Below, piece after piece: positions 36,990 through 45,593 of a DNA stretch of 64,000 nt. The stretch lies in the NCBI GenBank assembly GCA_965209105.1, contig CBDBQB010000020.1, positions 1-64,000 on the forward strand, given 5' to 3'. Below the pieces are notes generated by a model. The model was not told the DNA's origin, made no database searches, and worked only from the letters and a program-made list of their open reading frames with translations. The stretch's first letter is position 1; every line of letters begins with the position of its first letter. This stretch comes from JAAELZ01 sp965209105. GTDB taxonomy: Bacteria; Pseudomonadota; Gammaproteobacteria; Arenicellales; Poriferihabitantaceae. Made by a program: the position numbers and the translations under genes.

Positions 36990-38237
36990 GTGTTCAAACC
37001 CTTAGCCCTGAATATTGGTCTGCGCTATACGCGCGCGAAGCGTCGCAACCATTTCATTTCGTTTATATCATTGGTGTCGATGTTGGGCATCGCGCTCGGC
37101 GTGTGGGCGCTAATCACGGTTTTGTCAGTGATGAATGGATTTCACAATGATTTACGCGATCGGATCCTTGCTGTTGCATCCCATGCAACCGTCACAGATT
37201 ATAAGGGTGCGCTGATGGATTGGCAGGCGCTTGATAAAACGCTGAGGCAAAATCCTGAGGTTATTGCCAGCGCGCCCTATGTGCTGGGGCAGGGTATGGT
37301 GACGCGCTCAAACGAAGTGCACGGCGCACTGATTCGTGGCGTCCAGCCTGAACGCGAAACCCAGGTGTCACAAATATTGTCCAGATTAGTAGAAGGGAAT
37401 GCGGATAGTCTGCAATCCGGTTCCTTCGGCGTGATTATTGGCAAAGCGCTGGCCGATCAGCTCGCTGCGCAACTCGGTGATAAATTAACGGTGGTCGCCC
37501 CAAAAGGGCGTGTGACGCCGGCGGGCTTATTGCCGCGAATGAAGCGCTTTACCTTGGTGGGCATATTTGAAATCGGTGCGTATCAATACGATAGCGCGCT
37601 GGTGCTTATGCATATCGATGATGCGGCATTATTTCTAGGCATTAAAGAGGGTGTCAGCGGGATACGTTTGGCTTTGTCGGATACTTTTGAGGCACCGCGC
37701 ATTCGCTATGATTTGATAAGGCAGACTGAAGGCAACTATTATATTCGCGATTGGACGCAAGACAATGTCAGCTTCTTTAGCGCCTTGAAGATAGAAAAGC
37801 GCGTGATGTTTATCATCCTCGCGCTGATTATTATGGTGGCTGCGTTCAATATAGTCTCAACGCTGGTCATGCTGGTGACGGACAAGCAATCTGATATTGC
37901 AATATTACGCACCCTGGGCATGGCGCCGGGCAGCATTATGCAGATATTTATGGTGCAAGGAACGGTCATCGGCGTGATTGGCACATTAATTGGCGCGCTC
38001 TTTGGGGTCATTACCGCAATCAATATTGCTGATATTGTTGCGGTGATTGAGCAGGCTTTCGGGATAGAGTTTTTCCCAAGTGATGTGTATGTGATCAGTG
38101 GCTTTCCCTCCGAAATGCGTTTAAGCGATGTGATAGGCGTCATCTTGATGTCGCTGACATTGAGTTTTTTGGCAACCCTGTATCCCGCATGGCGCGCTTC
38201 AAAATTAGACCCGGCCGAGGCCTTGCGCTACGAATGA
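36990..38237 (+). CDS. lolC: lipoprotein-releasing ABC transporter permease (LolC/LolF type)
   Basis: The 415-residue protein has an N-terminal transmembrane helix (FISLVSMLGIALGVWALITV), a large periplasmic domain, and three C-terminal helices of the FtsX/MacB type, as in LolC/LolE. It extracts outer-membrane lipoproteins from the inner membrane and hands them to LolA. The start is GTG. lolD overlaps its stop by four bases (ATGA). No second permease gene follows lolD, so this may be the single-permease LolF form used by many gammaproteobacteria. Confidence 0.92.
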   Translation: MFKPLALNIGLRYTRAKRRNHFISFISLVSMLGIALGVWALITVLSVMNGFHNDLRDRILAVASHATVTDYKGALMDWQALDKTLRQNPEVIASAPYVLGQGMVTRSNEVHGALIRGVQPERETQVSQILSRLVEGNADSLQSGSFGVIIGKALADQLAAQLGDKLTVVAPKGRVTPAGLLPRMKRFTLVGIFEIGAYQYDSALVLMHIDDAALFLGIKEGVSGIRLALSDTFEAPRIRYDLIRQTEGNYYIRDWTQDNVSFFSALKIEKRVMFIILALIIMVAAFNIVSTLVMLVTDKQSDIAILRTLGMAPGSIMQIFMVQGTVIGVIGTLIGALFGVITAINIADIVAVIEQAFGIEFFPSDVYVISGFPSEMRLSDVIGVILMSLTLSFLATLYPAWRASKLDPAEALRYE

Positions 38238-38914
38238 GCGAGATGGTTTTACAAGCAAAGGGGCTATCACAAACCTTCAGCGATGGCCGTTTGAATGTCG
38301 AAGTGCTTAAGGAAATCGATCTTGAAGTGCGCTCAGGTGAACAAATTGCAATTGTTGGGACATCGGGTTCTGGGAAAAGCACTTTGCTGCATCTGCTTGG
38401 CGGGCTCAGCCAACCTACACAGGGGGAAGTATGGGTGGACGGACAAAACATCTCGACGCTTTCAAGTAAGGCGCAGGGTAATTTAAGAAATAGCGCCCTC
38501 GGGTTTGTTTATCAATTTCACCATCTGTTGCCAGAATTTAGCGCATTGGAAAATGTTGCGATGCCCCTACTCATTCGAGGGGGTGATGCGGAAGCCGCGT
38601 TCACGCGTGCTGAGACTTTGCTTGACCAAACTGGGTTATCCAAACGACTCGAGCATAAACCTGGCGAGCTATCTGGCGGAGAAAGACAACGTACCGCGGT
38701 CGCAAGGGCCTTGGTGACCCAGCCCAAATGTCTATTGGCCGACGAGCCAACCGGGAACTTAGATTTTCAAACCGCTGACTACATTCATAGCATGATGGCG
38801 GAGCTCAATCAAGAACTGGGCACCGCTTTGCTGGTGGTGACACACGACCGCAAACTTGCGGCAAAAATGCATCGTCAGTTTAGATTGAAAGATGGGGTGT
38901 TGGTGTCTGAATAA
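38234..38914 (+). CDS. lolD: lipoprotein-releasing ABC transporter ATPase LolD
   Basis: The 226-residue ATPase has Walker A GTSGSGKSTLLH, the Q-loop VYQFHHLLPEFSALENVAMP, signature LSGGERQRTAVARAL and Walker B LLADEPTGNLD, typical of LolD/MacB-type ATPases. It powers lipoprotein release with the upstream permease. ATG at 38234 overlapping the permease stop is used rather than the longer frame to 38189, which lies inside the upstream gene. Confidence 0.95.
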   Translation: MSEMVLQAKGLSQTFSDGRLNVEVLKEIDLEVRSGEQIAIVGTSGSGKSTLLHLLGGLSQPTQGEVWVDGQNISTLSSKAQGNLRNSALGFVYQFHHLLPEFSALENVAMPLLIRGGDAEAAFTRAETLLDQTGLSKRLEHKPGELSGGERQRTAVARALVTQPKCLLADEPTGNLDFQTADYIHSMMAELNQELGTALLVVTHDRKLAAKMHRQFRLKDGVLVSE

Positions 38915-38944
38915 ATCTGCCTAGGCAAGGCGCTTACCGTAGGG

Positions 38945-39200
38945 TAGTGTATTAAATAGATCGTATGTATCAGCGAGACAAGAAACGGCCAGATACTAGG
39001 CGCGTTTCGCAGTGAATGGCCAGTCCTTTGCAAGAAATGCAACAACGTAGATGGCCGTTTATTGTCTCGCCCGTAGGGAGCTCCCCAAATAAACCAATAC
39101 TGCGTTACAACCCTTGTGAAGGGAACAACCATTCACTGCGGTCTGTGCCTTGTCTTGGATAATTTGGGGCGCTCTGTTATATACGATCTTTAATACACTA
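38945..39200. repeat. MITE-like 256-bp element with terminal inverted repeats
   Basis: Outer ends are inverted: TAGTGTATTAAATAGATCGT at 38945-38964 (continuing ATGTAT) against the complement of 39179-39200, with one 2-base gap. Inside are two further inverted pairs: AGACAAGAAACGGCCA (38977-38992) against its near complement at 39051-39066, and GCAGTGAATGG (39009-39019) against CCATTCACTGC (39129-39139). There is no ORF of substance. The nested hairpins and termini suggest a non-autonomous mobile or structured repeat element inserted between lolD and the next gene. Confidence 0.75.
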
Positions 39201-39274
39201 CACTAGTTAGCGAGCACATTTTAAGTTCGCCAAAGAGCCATAAGTGAAATTTTTACAGGATAAGTTATTACAAA

Positions 39275-39300
39275 AAAAGCCCTGAACTTTCAGGGCTTTT
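39275..39300. terminator. bidirectional rho-independent terminator
   Basis: An 11-bp perfect stem (AAAAGCCCTGA, 39275-39285; TCAGGGCTTTT, 39290-39300) with a 4-base loop has A and T runs on its outer sides, so it can stop transcription from both directions. It lies 39 bases past the stop of the small membrane protein gene (minus strand). Confidence 0.88.
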
Positions 39301-39338
39301 GATAACTAGCAAGCGAGTTGCTAGTGATTTTTCTAGGG

Positions 39339-39665
39339 CTAGTCGCTAGCGGCACCAAATAAAGACGTTAAGGCAACCACTAACATTGCAGCGCCAACAA
39401 ATGCGACAATATTATTCATGATAGGCGCTAAGATGCCACCTAACTGTGGAATGCTGCTTATTGCCGTTGCAGAAACACCTAGGGCGATACCAGAAACCAA
39501 GAAGCGCTGAGCTTCTTTAGCGTCTACATTCAAAAATCCTACGATTAAACCTAGCACTGCAAGCGCTACAGGGACCATTGCGTGGCTAAAACCTAAACCC
39601 GCGATGACACAAATTGCGATACCTGCTAGAAACAACCAACGTCCTGCTTGTGATAATGAACTCAT
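39339..39665 (-). CDS. small four-helix membrane protein, unknown
   Basis: The 108-residue protein is almost entirely hydrophobic, with four short predicted transmembrane segments separated by Gly-rich turns (LFLAGIAICVIAGLGFSHAM, VALAVLGLIVGFL, FLVSGIALGVSATAI, NNIVAFVGAAMLVVALTSLF). It has no signal peptide and no recognised family. A ribosome binding site (GAGGTAAC) precedes the ATG and a strong terminator follows, so it is a single-gene transcript. Confidence 0.75.
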   Translation of the reverse strand: MSSLSQAGRWLFLAGIAICVIAGLGFSHAMVPVALAVLGLIVGFLNVDAKEAQRFLVSGIALGVSATAISSIPQLGGILAPIMNNIVAFVGAAMLVVALTSLFGAASD

Positions 39666-39882
39666 CTTGTTACCTCATATAGTTAAAATTTATTATTAAT
39701 CAACTGCCTCGTCTGTAGAGTATTTTTCTTAAAAATACCCGCCAGTGACGCAAGTCATATTATACAGAGTAAGCGGTCAGTGCTCGGCTGTTTTACATAA
39801 CAATATCTAATGTTCTTATAAAGAATAATAAGCGGTGATTGAGTGCTGCTTTTTAAATTTTATGCATAAAGTGAGACACCCA

Positions 39883-40260
39883 TTATATTTTCGCGGTCAC
39901 TTCGATTTCTAATTTCATATCATCGTCCATTAGGCCAGCGATGAATACGGTCGCAGCGGGTCGTGCGATATCTAAGTATTTTTTGAACACTGGCCAGCAA
40001 GGTTTGAAATCATCCTTGTTGGGAAATATGTAATGAACGCGAACCGCTTTGTCTAAACTCGTGCCCGCTTCGAGCAGTGCTTTCTGGATATTCTGGAAAC
40101 ATTGATCGGCTTGTTCAACGACATCATTTGAAATCGACATTGTCTCGTAATTGTAGCCAGTGGTGCCGGAGACAAACACATAGTCACCATCGACGACTGC
40201 ACGTGAGTAACCTATTTTTGACTCAAACTCCGATCCACTACTGATCAATTTTCGGGTCAT
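39883..40260 (-). CDS. RidA family protein (YjgF/YER057c/UK114)
   Basis: The 125-residue protein has the Rid fold sequence: GYSRAVVDGDYVFVSGTTGY near residues 17-36, the central LLEAGTSLDKAVRVHYIF helix-strand, and RPAATVFIAGLMDDD with the conserved Arg near residue 100 that binds the carboxylate in enamine/imine deaminases. Members remove reactive 2-aminoacrylate-type intermediates. GGAG precedes the ATG. It is three bases downstream of the hydrolase-OsmC gene in one operon. Confidence 0.92.
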   Translation of the reverse strand: MTRKLISSGSEFESKIGYSRAVVDGDYVFVSGTTGYNYETMSISNDVVEQADQCFQNIQKALLEAGTSLDKAVRVHYIFPNKDDFKPCWPVFKKYLDIARPAATVFIAGLMDDDMKLEIEVTAKI

Positions 40261-40263
40261 GAA

Positions 40264-41463
40264 TTACGCTCCGGTGGTGGTGATTTGAATTTCGCCGCTG
40301 AGCGTTTTATGAACAGGGCAGCGATCAGCCACCTGCATGAGTCGCTGACGTTGCGCATCGTCCAGTTTCCCGATCAGTTTGACTTTTCGGGCGATTATTA
40401 GAGCACGCTTACCATCACTATCAGGTTCGCCGGAAGATTGGTGCAAAGAAATTTGCACGTCCTCAAGTGGAATATCTTCGCGCTTGGCGAAGATTCGGAT
40501 TGTTATGACGGTGCATAAACCCAGTGAAGCTTTTAAAAATTCAAACGGACCGGGGCCTTTATTGAGACCGCCAACAGAGAACGGCTCGTCACCGATTAGT
40601 TGGTGATCAACGGTATCAATTTGGCAAGTAAAGGCGTGGTCGATTTCTCGAACGCTGACATCGCCAGGCTCGACTTTTGAAGCGTTTTGGGTGGGTTTGG
40701 CTTGCAAGTCTAGGTATCGACTCACCCAAGTACTAATCATCGTTGCGACATATTCAGCGTCGGCGGCCTTGCTCAAAAGGTGGTCGGCTTTGTCCAGCGT
40801 GATAAAACTTTTGGGATGTTTGGCCGCGCGGTAAATTTTAGCCGCTTCATCGATAGAGACGACTTGATCAAGCGGGGAGTGGAAGACCAGCAAGGCTTTG
40901 CCCAAATGTGCGATGTGGTCTGTATCGTTATAACGAGCGACGTCATCGAGGAATTGTTTCTTAATGGTAAATTGTCGTCCCGCTAAATCAACCATCGCTT
41001 CATTTCGTTCGTTAATCAAATCTCGATGGTCGATGAATAAATGCTCGATATGCTTGCCCGTTGCTGGCGCGGCGATCGTCACCACTGCTTTAACAGAGGC
41101 TAACTGCGGGGTAACCGCTAAAACCGCTGCGCCGCCCAAGCTGTGCCCGACGAGAATATCGGGCGCCATACCCTGTTCCGTCATATACCTTGCTGCTTGG
41201 AGTAGGTCCTGTATATTGGATGAAAAATTAGTGTTGGAAAAATCGCCATCACTGTTGCCGAGGCCTGTGAAATCAAAGCGCAAGGTCGCAATGCCTTTCT
41301 TAGACAAGGCACGTGAAATTCTTGAAGCGGCGGCAATATCTTTCGAGCAAGTGAAGCAGTGTGCAAATAATGCGTAGGCCGAGGGGGGGCTGCTGGGAGT
41401 TTCGAGTAAGGCGGCCAGCGGCTCACCTTTATCGTTATTGAATATTATTTTACTGCGCGGCAT
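40264..41463 (-). CDS. bifunctional alpha/beta hydrolase-OsmC protein
   Basis: The 399-residue protein fuses two enzymes. Residues 1-250 are an alpha/beta hydrolase with nucleophile GHSLGGAA near residue 107 and a catalytic His in KADHLLSKA. Residues 265-399 are an OsmC/YhfA-type domain with two redox cysteines (KASLGLCTVIT and ADRCPVHKTL), as in peroxidases for organic hydroperoxides. The fusion occurs in many proteobacteria and probably links ester hydrolysis to peroxide reduction. It precedes ridA with three bases between. Confidence 0.92.
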   Translation of the reverse strand: MPRSKIIFNNDKGEPLAALLETPSSPPSAYALFAHCFTCSKDIAAASRISRALSKKGIATLRFDFTGLGNSDGDFSNTNFSSNIQDLLQAARYMTEQGMAPDILVGHSLGGAAVLAVTPQLASVKAVVTIAAPATGKHIEHLFIDHRDLINERNEAMVDLAGRQFTIKKQFLDDVARYNDTDHIAHLGKALLVFHSPLDQVVSIDEAAKIYRAAKHPKSFITLDKADHLLSKAADAEYVATMISTWVSRYLDLQAKPTQNASKVEPGDVSVREIDHAFTCQIDTVDHQLIGDEPFSVGGLNKGPGPFEFLKASLGLCTVITIRIFAKREDIPLEDVQISLHQSSGEPDSDGKRALIIARKVKLIGKLDDAQRQRLMQVADRCPVHKTLSGEIQITTTGA

Positions 41464-41603
41464 GGGAAGCTAATGTCAATGTATAGGCTGCTTAAAGCTA
41501 AGGGTAGTCCAGCGAGTCTAACAAACGCTCACTAAAAAGGCACCCGCATGCAGATGCCTTTAAAGTCTCAGTCGGCGTTTATCTAGCGTAACGCTGAATG
41601 TTT

Positions 41604-42086
41604 TTACAAGAAATATTCAATCGCGTCGCTTAAATCAAAGGCAGCGCCGAAACCCGTTACAAACCGTGCGCGTTGCGGCTGAAGTTCAAACAAAACAAAA
41701 TCAGGCAAGCTGCGTAGCATTTTAATGGTTGCGCCACGCTCGGCTTCAAACTGATCCAGCAAAGGTCGATGATTGGCCTTTTGGGGTGAGATTCGTTCTA
41801 CTTCGCAATCCATTGTCAGCCGAGTTCTGGCGAATAAAGACTTGGCGTTGGATTCATCTTCGACAAACAAAACGCTGGCATAGCCCTGTTTAAGTGTCTC
41901 GGCATGGCGGGCAAGCCCACTGACATACACATACAGCTTGCCTTGATTGGATATATACGGTGCGTATGAGCCATGTGGCCTGCTGCTCTCGTCGACGGTG
42001 CTTAAAACTAAACTGGAAAAGGACGCAATGAACGTCTTGGCCTCGTCAATTTTCGCTTGATCAGCAGTTTGTAGCGGGGACTTCAC
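41604..42086 (-). CDS. HugZ-like heme utilisation protein (split-barrel flavin/heme fold)
   Basis: The 160-residue protein is of the pyridoxamine 5'-phosphate oxidase-like split-barrel family and matches the HugZ/HutZ group: LVLSTVDESSRPHGSYAPYI near the start, LFARTRLTMDCEVERI, and the C-terminal PQRARFVTGFGAAFDL loop that contacts heme. It probably binds heme or flavin. GTG at 42086 overlaps the metC stop codon (GTGA), so the two genes are coupled. Confidence 0.85.
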   Translation of the reverse strand: MKSPLQTADQAKIDEAKTFIASFSSLVLSTVDESSRPHGSYAPYISNQGKLYVYVSGLARHAETLKQGYASVLFVEDESNAKSLFARTRLTMDCEVERISPQKANHRPLLDQFEAERGATIKMLRSLPDFVLFELQPQRARFVTGFGAAFDLSDAIEYFL

Positions 42087-43277
42087 GGTACGCTGTGCGC
42101 GGCCAGTCGTTCAAATCCTGCCTTGAGGTCTGCGATTAAATCATCGGGGTGTTCTAAACCTATACTGAGGCGAATCAGTGGGTTCGATTCTGTCCACGGC
42201 TTTGCGGTTCGGATATTACTTGGATTGACGGGAAGAATTAGGCTTTCGTAGCCCGCCCAGCTTTCGCCGATAGAGAACAAGTTTAAGTTATCGGTAAGCT
42301 CCGTCATTGCTGCCAAGTCAGTGGTTTTAAGTGTGAAGGACAGCAGGCCGCTGGTGGCGGAAAAGTGTTGTTGATACAAGGCATGATAGGGGCTAGATTC
42401 CAGCGCAGGGAAGTAAACTGTTTTGACGGCTTGATGGTTGGATAACCATTTCGCGATCCGCAGGGCTGAGTCACCGTGTTGCTTTAAGCGGCAGGGCAGC
42501 GTGCGCAAACCCCTTAGTGCGAGCATGGTTTCTTCGGTGCCGGGGGAATGGCCCAACGCGATATAACTTTTTCGGACCGGCGCCCAGTTTGCTTCATCGG
42601 TGGTGATGACCCCCATCATTAAATCTGAATGACCGCCGATATATTTTGTGGCGGACTGAATGGCAATATTGATGCCATGCGTGATGGCAGGGTAATTAAC
42701 CGAGGTCGCCCAGGTATTATCTAGCATCGACACAATGTTATGCTTTTTCGCGATATCGATTAGGGTATGTAAATCCTGCACTTCAAAGGTCAGTGAGCCG
42801 GGGGATTCTAAATAAATGACGCGGGTATTCGCTTGAATCAGCGCTTCAATCTCTGACCCTGAATCAGGGCTGTAAAATGTTGTCTCGACACCGAGTTCTT
42901 TTAGCGTTCGAGCGCCAAAGTGACGCGTAGGCTCGTAAACTGTATCGACCATCAATACATGATCGCCCGCAGATACAAGGCCCATCAGCGCTGTGCTGAT
43001 TGCGCTGAAACCGGAGGAGGTAATCATCGCGCCATAGGCGCCGTCCAATGCGCAGAGCAACTGTTGGAGTTCTCGTGTGGTTTCTGAGCCGTATCGGCCG
43101 TAGCCTAAGCCGTCGGGTCGCATAGCATAGCCCGCGTTATCCTGAAAGGCTTTTAAGCTGGGAAATAAATAACTCGACCCGCGTGTGCTGGGTGGGTTGA
43201 CGAAGCCGGAGTGTGGGTCGCTGCCGCGTCCTAAATGGGCGCAGAGTGTTGCAGCGTGCGATGATGGGTTTTGCCAT
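42083..43277 (-). CDS. metC: cystathionine beta-lyase, 5' end frameshifted
   Basis: This is a PLP-dependent Cys/Met metabolism enzyme: phosphate-binding YGRYGSETT, cofactor Lys in QSATKYIGGHSDLMMG, and GYESLILPV near the C-terminus, typical of MetC (cystathionine to homocysteine, pyruvate and ammonia). The uninterrupted frame starts only at ATG 43123 (346 residues), about 50 short. The same frame upstream still encodes family sequence (LGRGSDPHSGFVNPPSTRG) but lacks a start. ATG 43277 would reach it if the A4 run at 43269-43272 had three A. The extra base is either a sequencing error or a real frameshift. hugZ-like gene follows. Confidence 0.85.
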
Positions 43278-43373
43278 GAATTTCGTTAATTTGTGTAAAA
43301 CCTAACAGAGCGACTTGATAATATTGCCGCCCTTTACTAATTTAAGGCTCATAGGCTAAAACAAGCAAGCCAG

Positions 43374-44362
43374 ATGGTCAATCAGAATCAACCCGAAGTC
43401 TCCTTCAATTCCGTAACATGGGTGACGATTAGCGAGCATCATCACGGCCAGCGTATCGATAATTATTTGCTACGGCATTTAAAAGGCGTGCCGAAAAGTC
43501 GCGTGTATCGAATTTTGCGTAAAGGCGAAGTCCGGGTGAACAAGGGGCGGATCAAGCCCGAGTACAAATTACAAAAAGGCGATGAAGTCAGGATACCGCC
43601 CATTCGAACTGCCAGCTTGAAAACGCACAGATCAATATACCGAACTGGGTAAGGCAGGCTATCGAGCAACCAATTTTCGAAGACGATACCCTGATTGTGG
43701 TGAATAAGCCAGCAGGGCTAGCAGTGCACGGGGGCACAGGGATCGAATACGGCTTAATCGAAGCGATGCGCCAGCTAAAACCGGATTGGCCATTTTTAGA
43801 ATTGGTGCATCGTATTGATCGTGAAACTTCAGGTTGTGTGGTGCTGGCGAAGTCGCGACCCGCGCTAAATCATTTGCATCTACAATTTAGGCGCGAGCAA
43901 GGTGCGGTTGAAAAGGCTTATCTCGCGTTGTTGTTCGGGATACTTGACGAAGTTAAAACGGTAAGCACTGCCTTGCTCGCCACGCGAGATCACAAAGGAA
44001 TGAAACGCTCGGCTGTGGACCCTGAGGGTCAAGCCGCGAAAAGTACGCTCCTACCCATTGGCCATTTTGACGGTGAGTTAGGTGCGGTGACATACGTCAG
44101 GATTCAGTTGTATACAGGGAGGATGCACCAAGCGCGCGTCCACACCGCGAGCAGTGATTTACCCATTTTGGGCGATAAACTATACGGTAATTGGGAAGTG
44201 AATCGAGCGGCCAAGTCGTTCGGTGTGAAGCGATGTATGCTGCACGCGGAACGTTACCAGTTGAAGCATCCACTGACGGAAAAATTATTACAATTCAATG
44301 CGCCCTTGCCAGCAGATTTTGAAAAAGTAATAGAAAACCTGACTGCTGGTGGGAATGACTAA
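43374..44362 (+). pseudogene. rluC: 23S rRNA pseudouridine synthase RluC, frameshifted
   Basis: The first 80 or so codons encode the S4 RNA-binding domain (RIDNYLLRHLKGVPKSRVYR), ending RIPPIRTASLK. The rest is in a different frame: NAQINIPNWVRQAIEQPIFE, then the synthase core with the catalytic Asp in HRIDRETSG. The switch falls at an A4 run at 43619-43622 (after TTG); one more A would join the halves into a 329-residue RluC, the normal length, which modifies uridines 955, 2504 and 2580 of 23S rRNA. It is either a sequence error or a true mutation. The HAD gene overlaps its end by eight bases. Confidence 0.88.
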
Positions 44363-45020
44363 TCAGGCGTTCCCTCTCCTCATTTTCGATTGGGATGGTA
44401 CCTTGATGGATTCAGCAGCCAAGATCGTGGCGTGTTTTCAAGCAGCGGCAAGGGATAATCAGTTGCCCGAAATTCCAGCTAAGTTGATAGAATTTCAGAT
44501 AGGCCTCAGTCTTGAGCGCGCCTGGAGGAATATTTTATCCAGTCTCGAGTTTGTAGAAACAGAAAACTTGATCGAGCGCCTCAATGAGCGTTATCGAGAT
44601 TACTTTTTAGCGCTAGATCGAACACCGATGCCTCTTTATGAAGGCGTGGAAGAAGGGCTTCGATTACTTGATGAGGCGGGATATTTGCTAACCATCGCGA
44701 CGGGTAAGGCGCGTCGCGGCTTGGTACGTGCTCTGGCAGAAACGGACGTGCAGCAACATTTTGTGTACACACGTTGTGCGGATGAAGCATTTTCGAAGCC
44801 TCATCCGAAAATGGTGTTCGATATCCTCGAATTTAGCGGTCTTGAGGCGGAAGAAGTTTTGATGATTGGTGATACCACTTACGATATGCAAATGGCGGCC
44901 AATGCAGGTGTTGAGGGTTTAGCGGTGAGCTATGGCGTACATACGAAGGCGCAGTTAAGCCCTTTGGCTACACAAGGCTGTGTATCAAGTTTCGCAGCAG
45001 TGCTCGACTTTTTGATTTAG
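44355..45020 (+). CDS. HAD-family phosphatase, Gph/phosphoglycolate phosphatase-like
   Basis: The 221-residue HAD hydrolase has motif I DWDGTLMDS, motif II TIATGKARRG, a Lys in FSKPHPKMV and motif IV GDTTYDMQMAANAG, with a four-helix cap, as in phosphoglycolate phosphatase-like enzymes. In many gammaproteobacteria a gene of this group follows rluC, as here, where its ATG lies eight bases inside rluC. The exact substrate is unknown. Confidence 0.9.
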   Translation: MTNQAFPLLIFDWDGTLMDSAAKIVACFQAAARDNQLPEIPAKLIEFQIGLSLERAWRNILSSLEFVETENLIERLNERYRDYFLALDRTPMPLYEGVEEGLRLLDEAGYLLTIATGKARRGLVRALAETDVQQHFVYTRCADEAFSKPHPKMVFDILEFSGLEAEEVLMIGDTTYDMQMAANAGVEGLAVSYGVHTKAQLSPLATQGCVSSFAAVLDFLI

Positions 45021-45038
45021 TCGAGCACCTTACAAAAT

Positions 45039-45593
45039 CTAGTTGGTGAAAATGTAATCCCCGCCCGGTGCAGCGGTATGGCATGAAATACAGCCGACAG
45101 GCTTACCTTTCGCGACGCGTCCGGCTAATTGCATGCCCTTGTCGTTCTTATGTAATCCGCCGTCAGCGGTATATTTAGCCCAGAACCAGTTCTGGTTATC
45201 CGCATCATAGCCCGCTTCGCGTTGGAACATGACTGTCACGGCTTTAAGGTATTTGGCAGGGTCGCTGGCAACGCTGTCAGTCGAGACACCTTCGCCGCCA
45301 AAGTTCTTTTTGACGATAAGTTTGCCTAAATGACCGCCCACTATGACTTCACTGCTGGCATTGGTGAGTACGGCGCCATGCGGGTGAACCCCTTTATATG
45401 GGGCGGAATTTTTCGAGCCTGATCCGACTAAATTTGCGGAGCTCATCGCTGCCCATAGCGCTTGGGAATACTCCACGCTGTCGGCGCCGCTAAAATCCAT
45501 CATCATTGCTTTCTCTTCATGAGAAGCTGCGCTAACACTCAGGGCAATGCCCATGCTTAAGCTGAGCGCGGTTATCAGTGCTATTTTCTTCAT
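45039..45593 (-). CDS. cytochrome P460 family c-type heme protein
   Basis: The 184-residue protein has a signal peptide (MKKIALITALSLSMGIALSV, cleaved after SAA) and a single c-type heme site at the extreme C-terminus, CISCH (Cys168, Cys171, His172). The beta-rich body with FWAKY is typical of cytochrome P460/c'-beta proteins. These act in the periplasm on hydroxylamine or bind NO. ATG has GAGGAA upstream and overlaps the preceding gene's stop by one base (TAATG). Confidence 0.88.
   Translation of the reverse strand: MKKIALITALSLSMGIALSVSAASHEEKAMMMDFSGADSVEYSQALWAAMSSANLVGSGSKNSAPYKGVHPHGAVLTNASSEVIVGGHLGKLIVKKNFGGEGVSTDSVASDPAKYLKAVTVMFQREAGYDADNQNWFWAKYTADGGLHKNDKGMQLAGRVAKGKPVGCISCHTAAPGGDYIFTN

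Noticed and set aside
38875..39132. 85-codon minus-strand frame across the MITE-like element
   Set aside because: It is built from the inverted repeats and part of lolD; no start context or homology.
43374..44362. rluC as two separate genes (S4 domain protein and a short synthase)
   Set aside because: The second frame carries on the RluC sequence directly after the A run, and neither part alone has RluC length.
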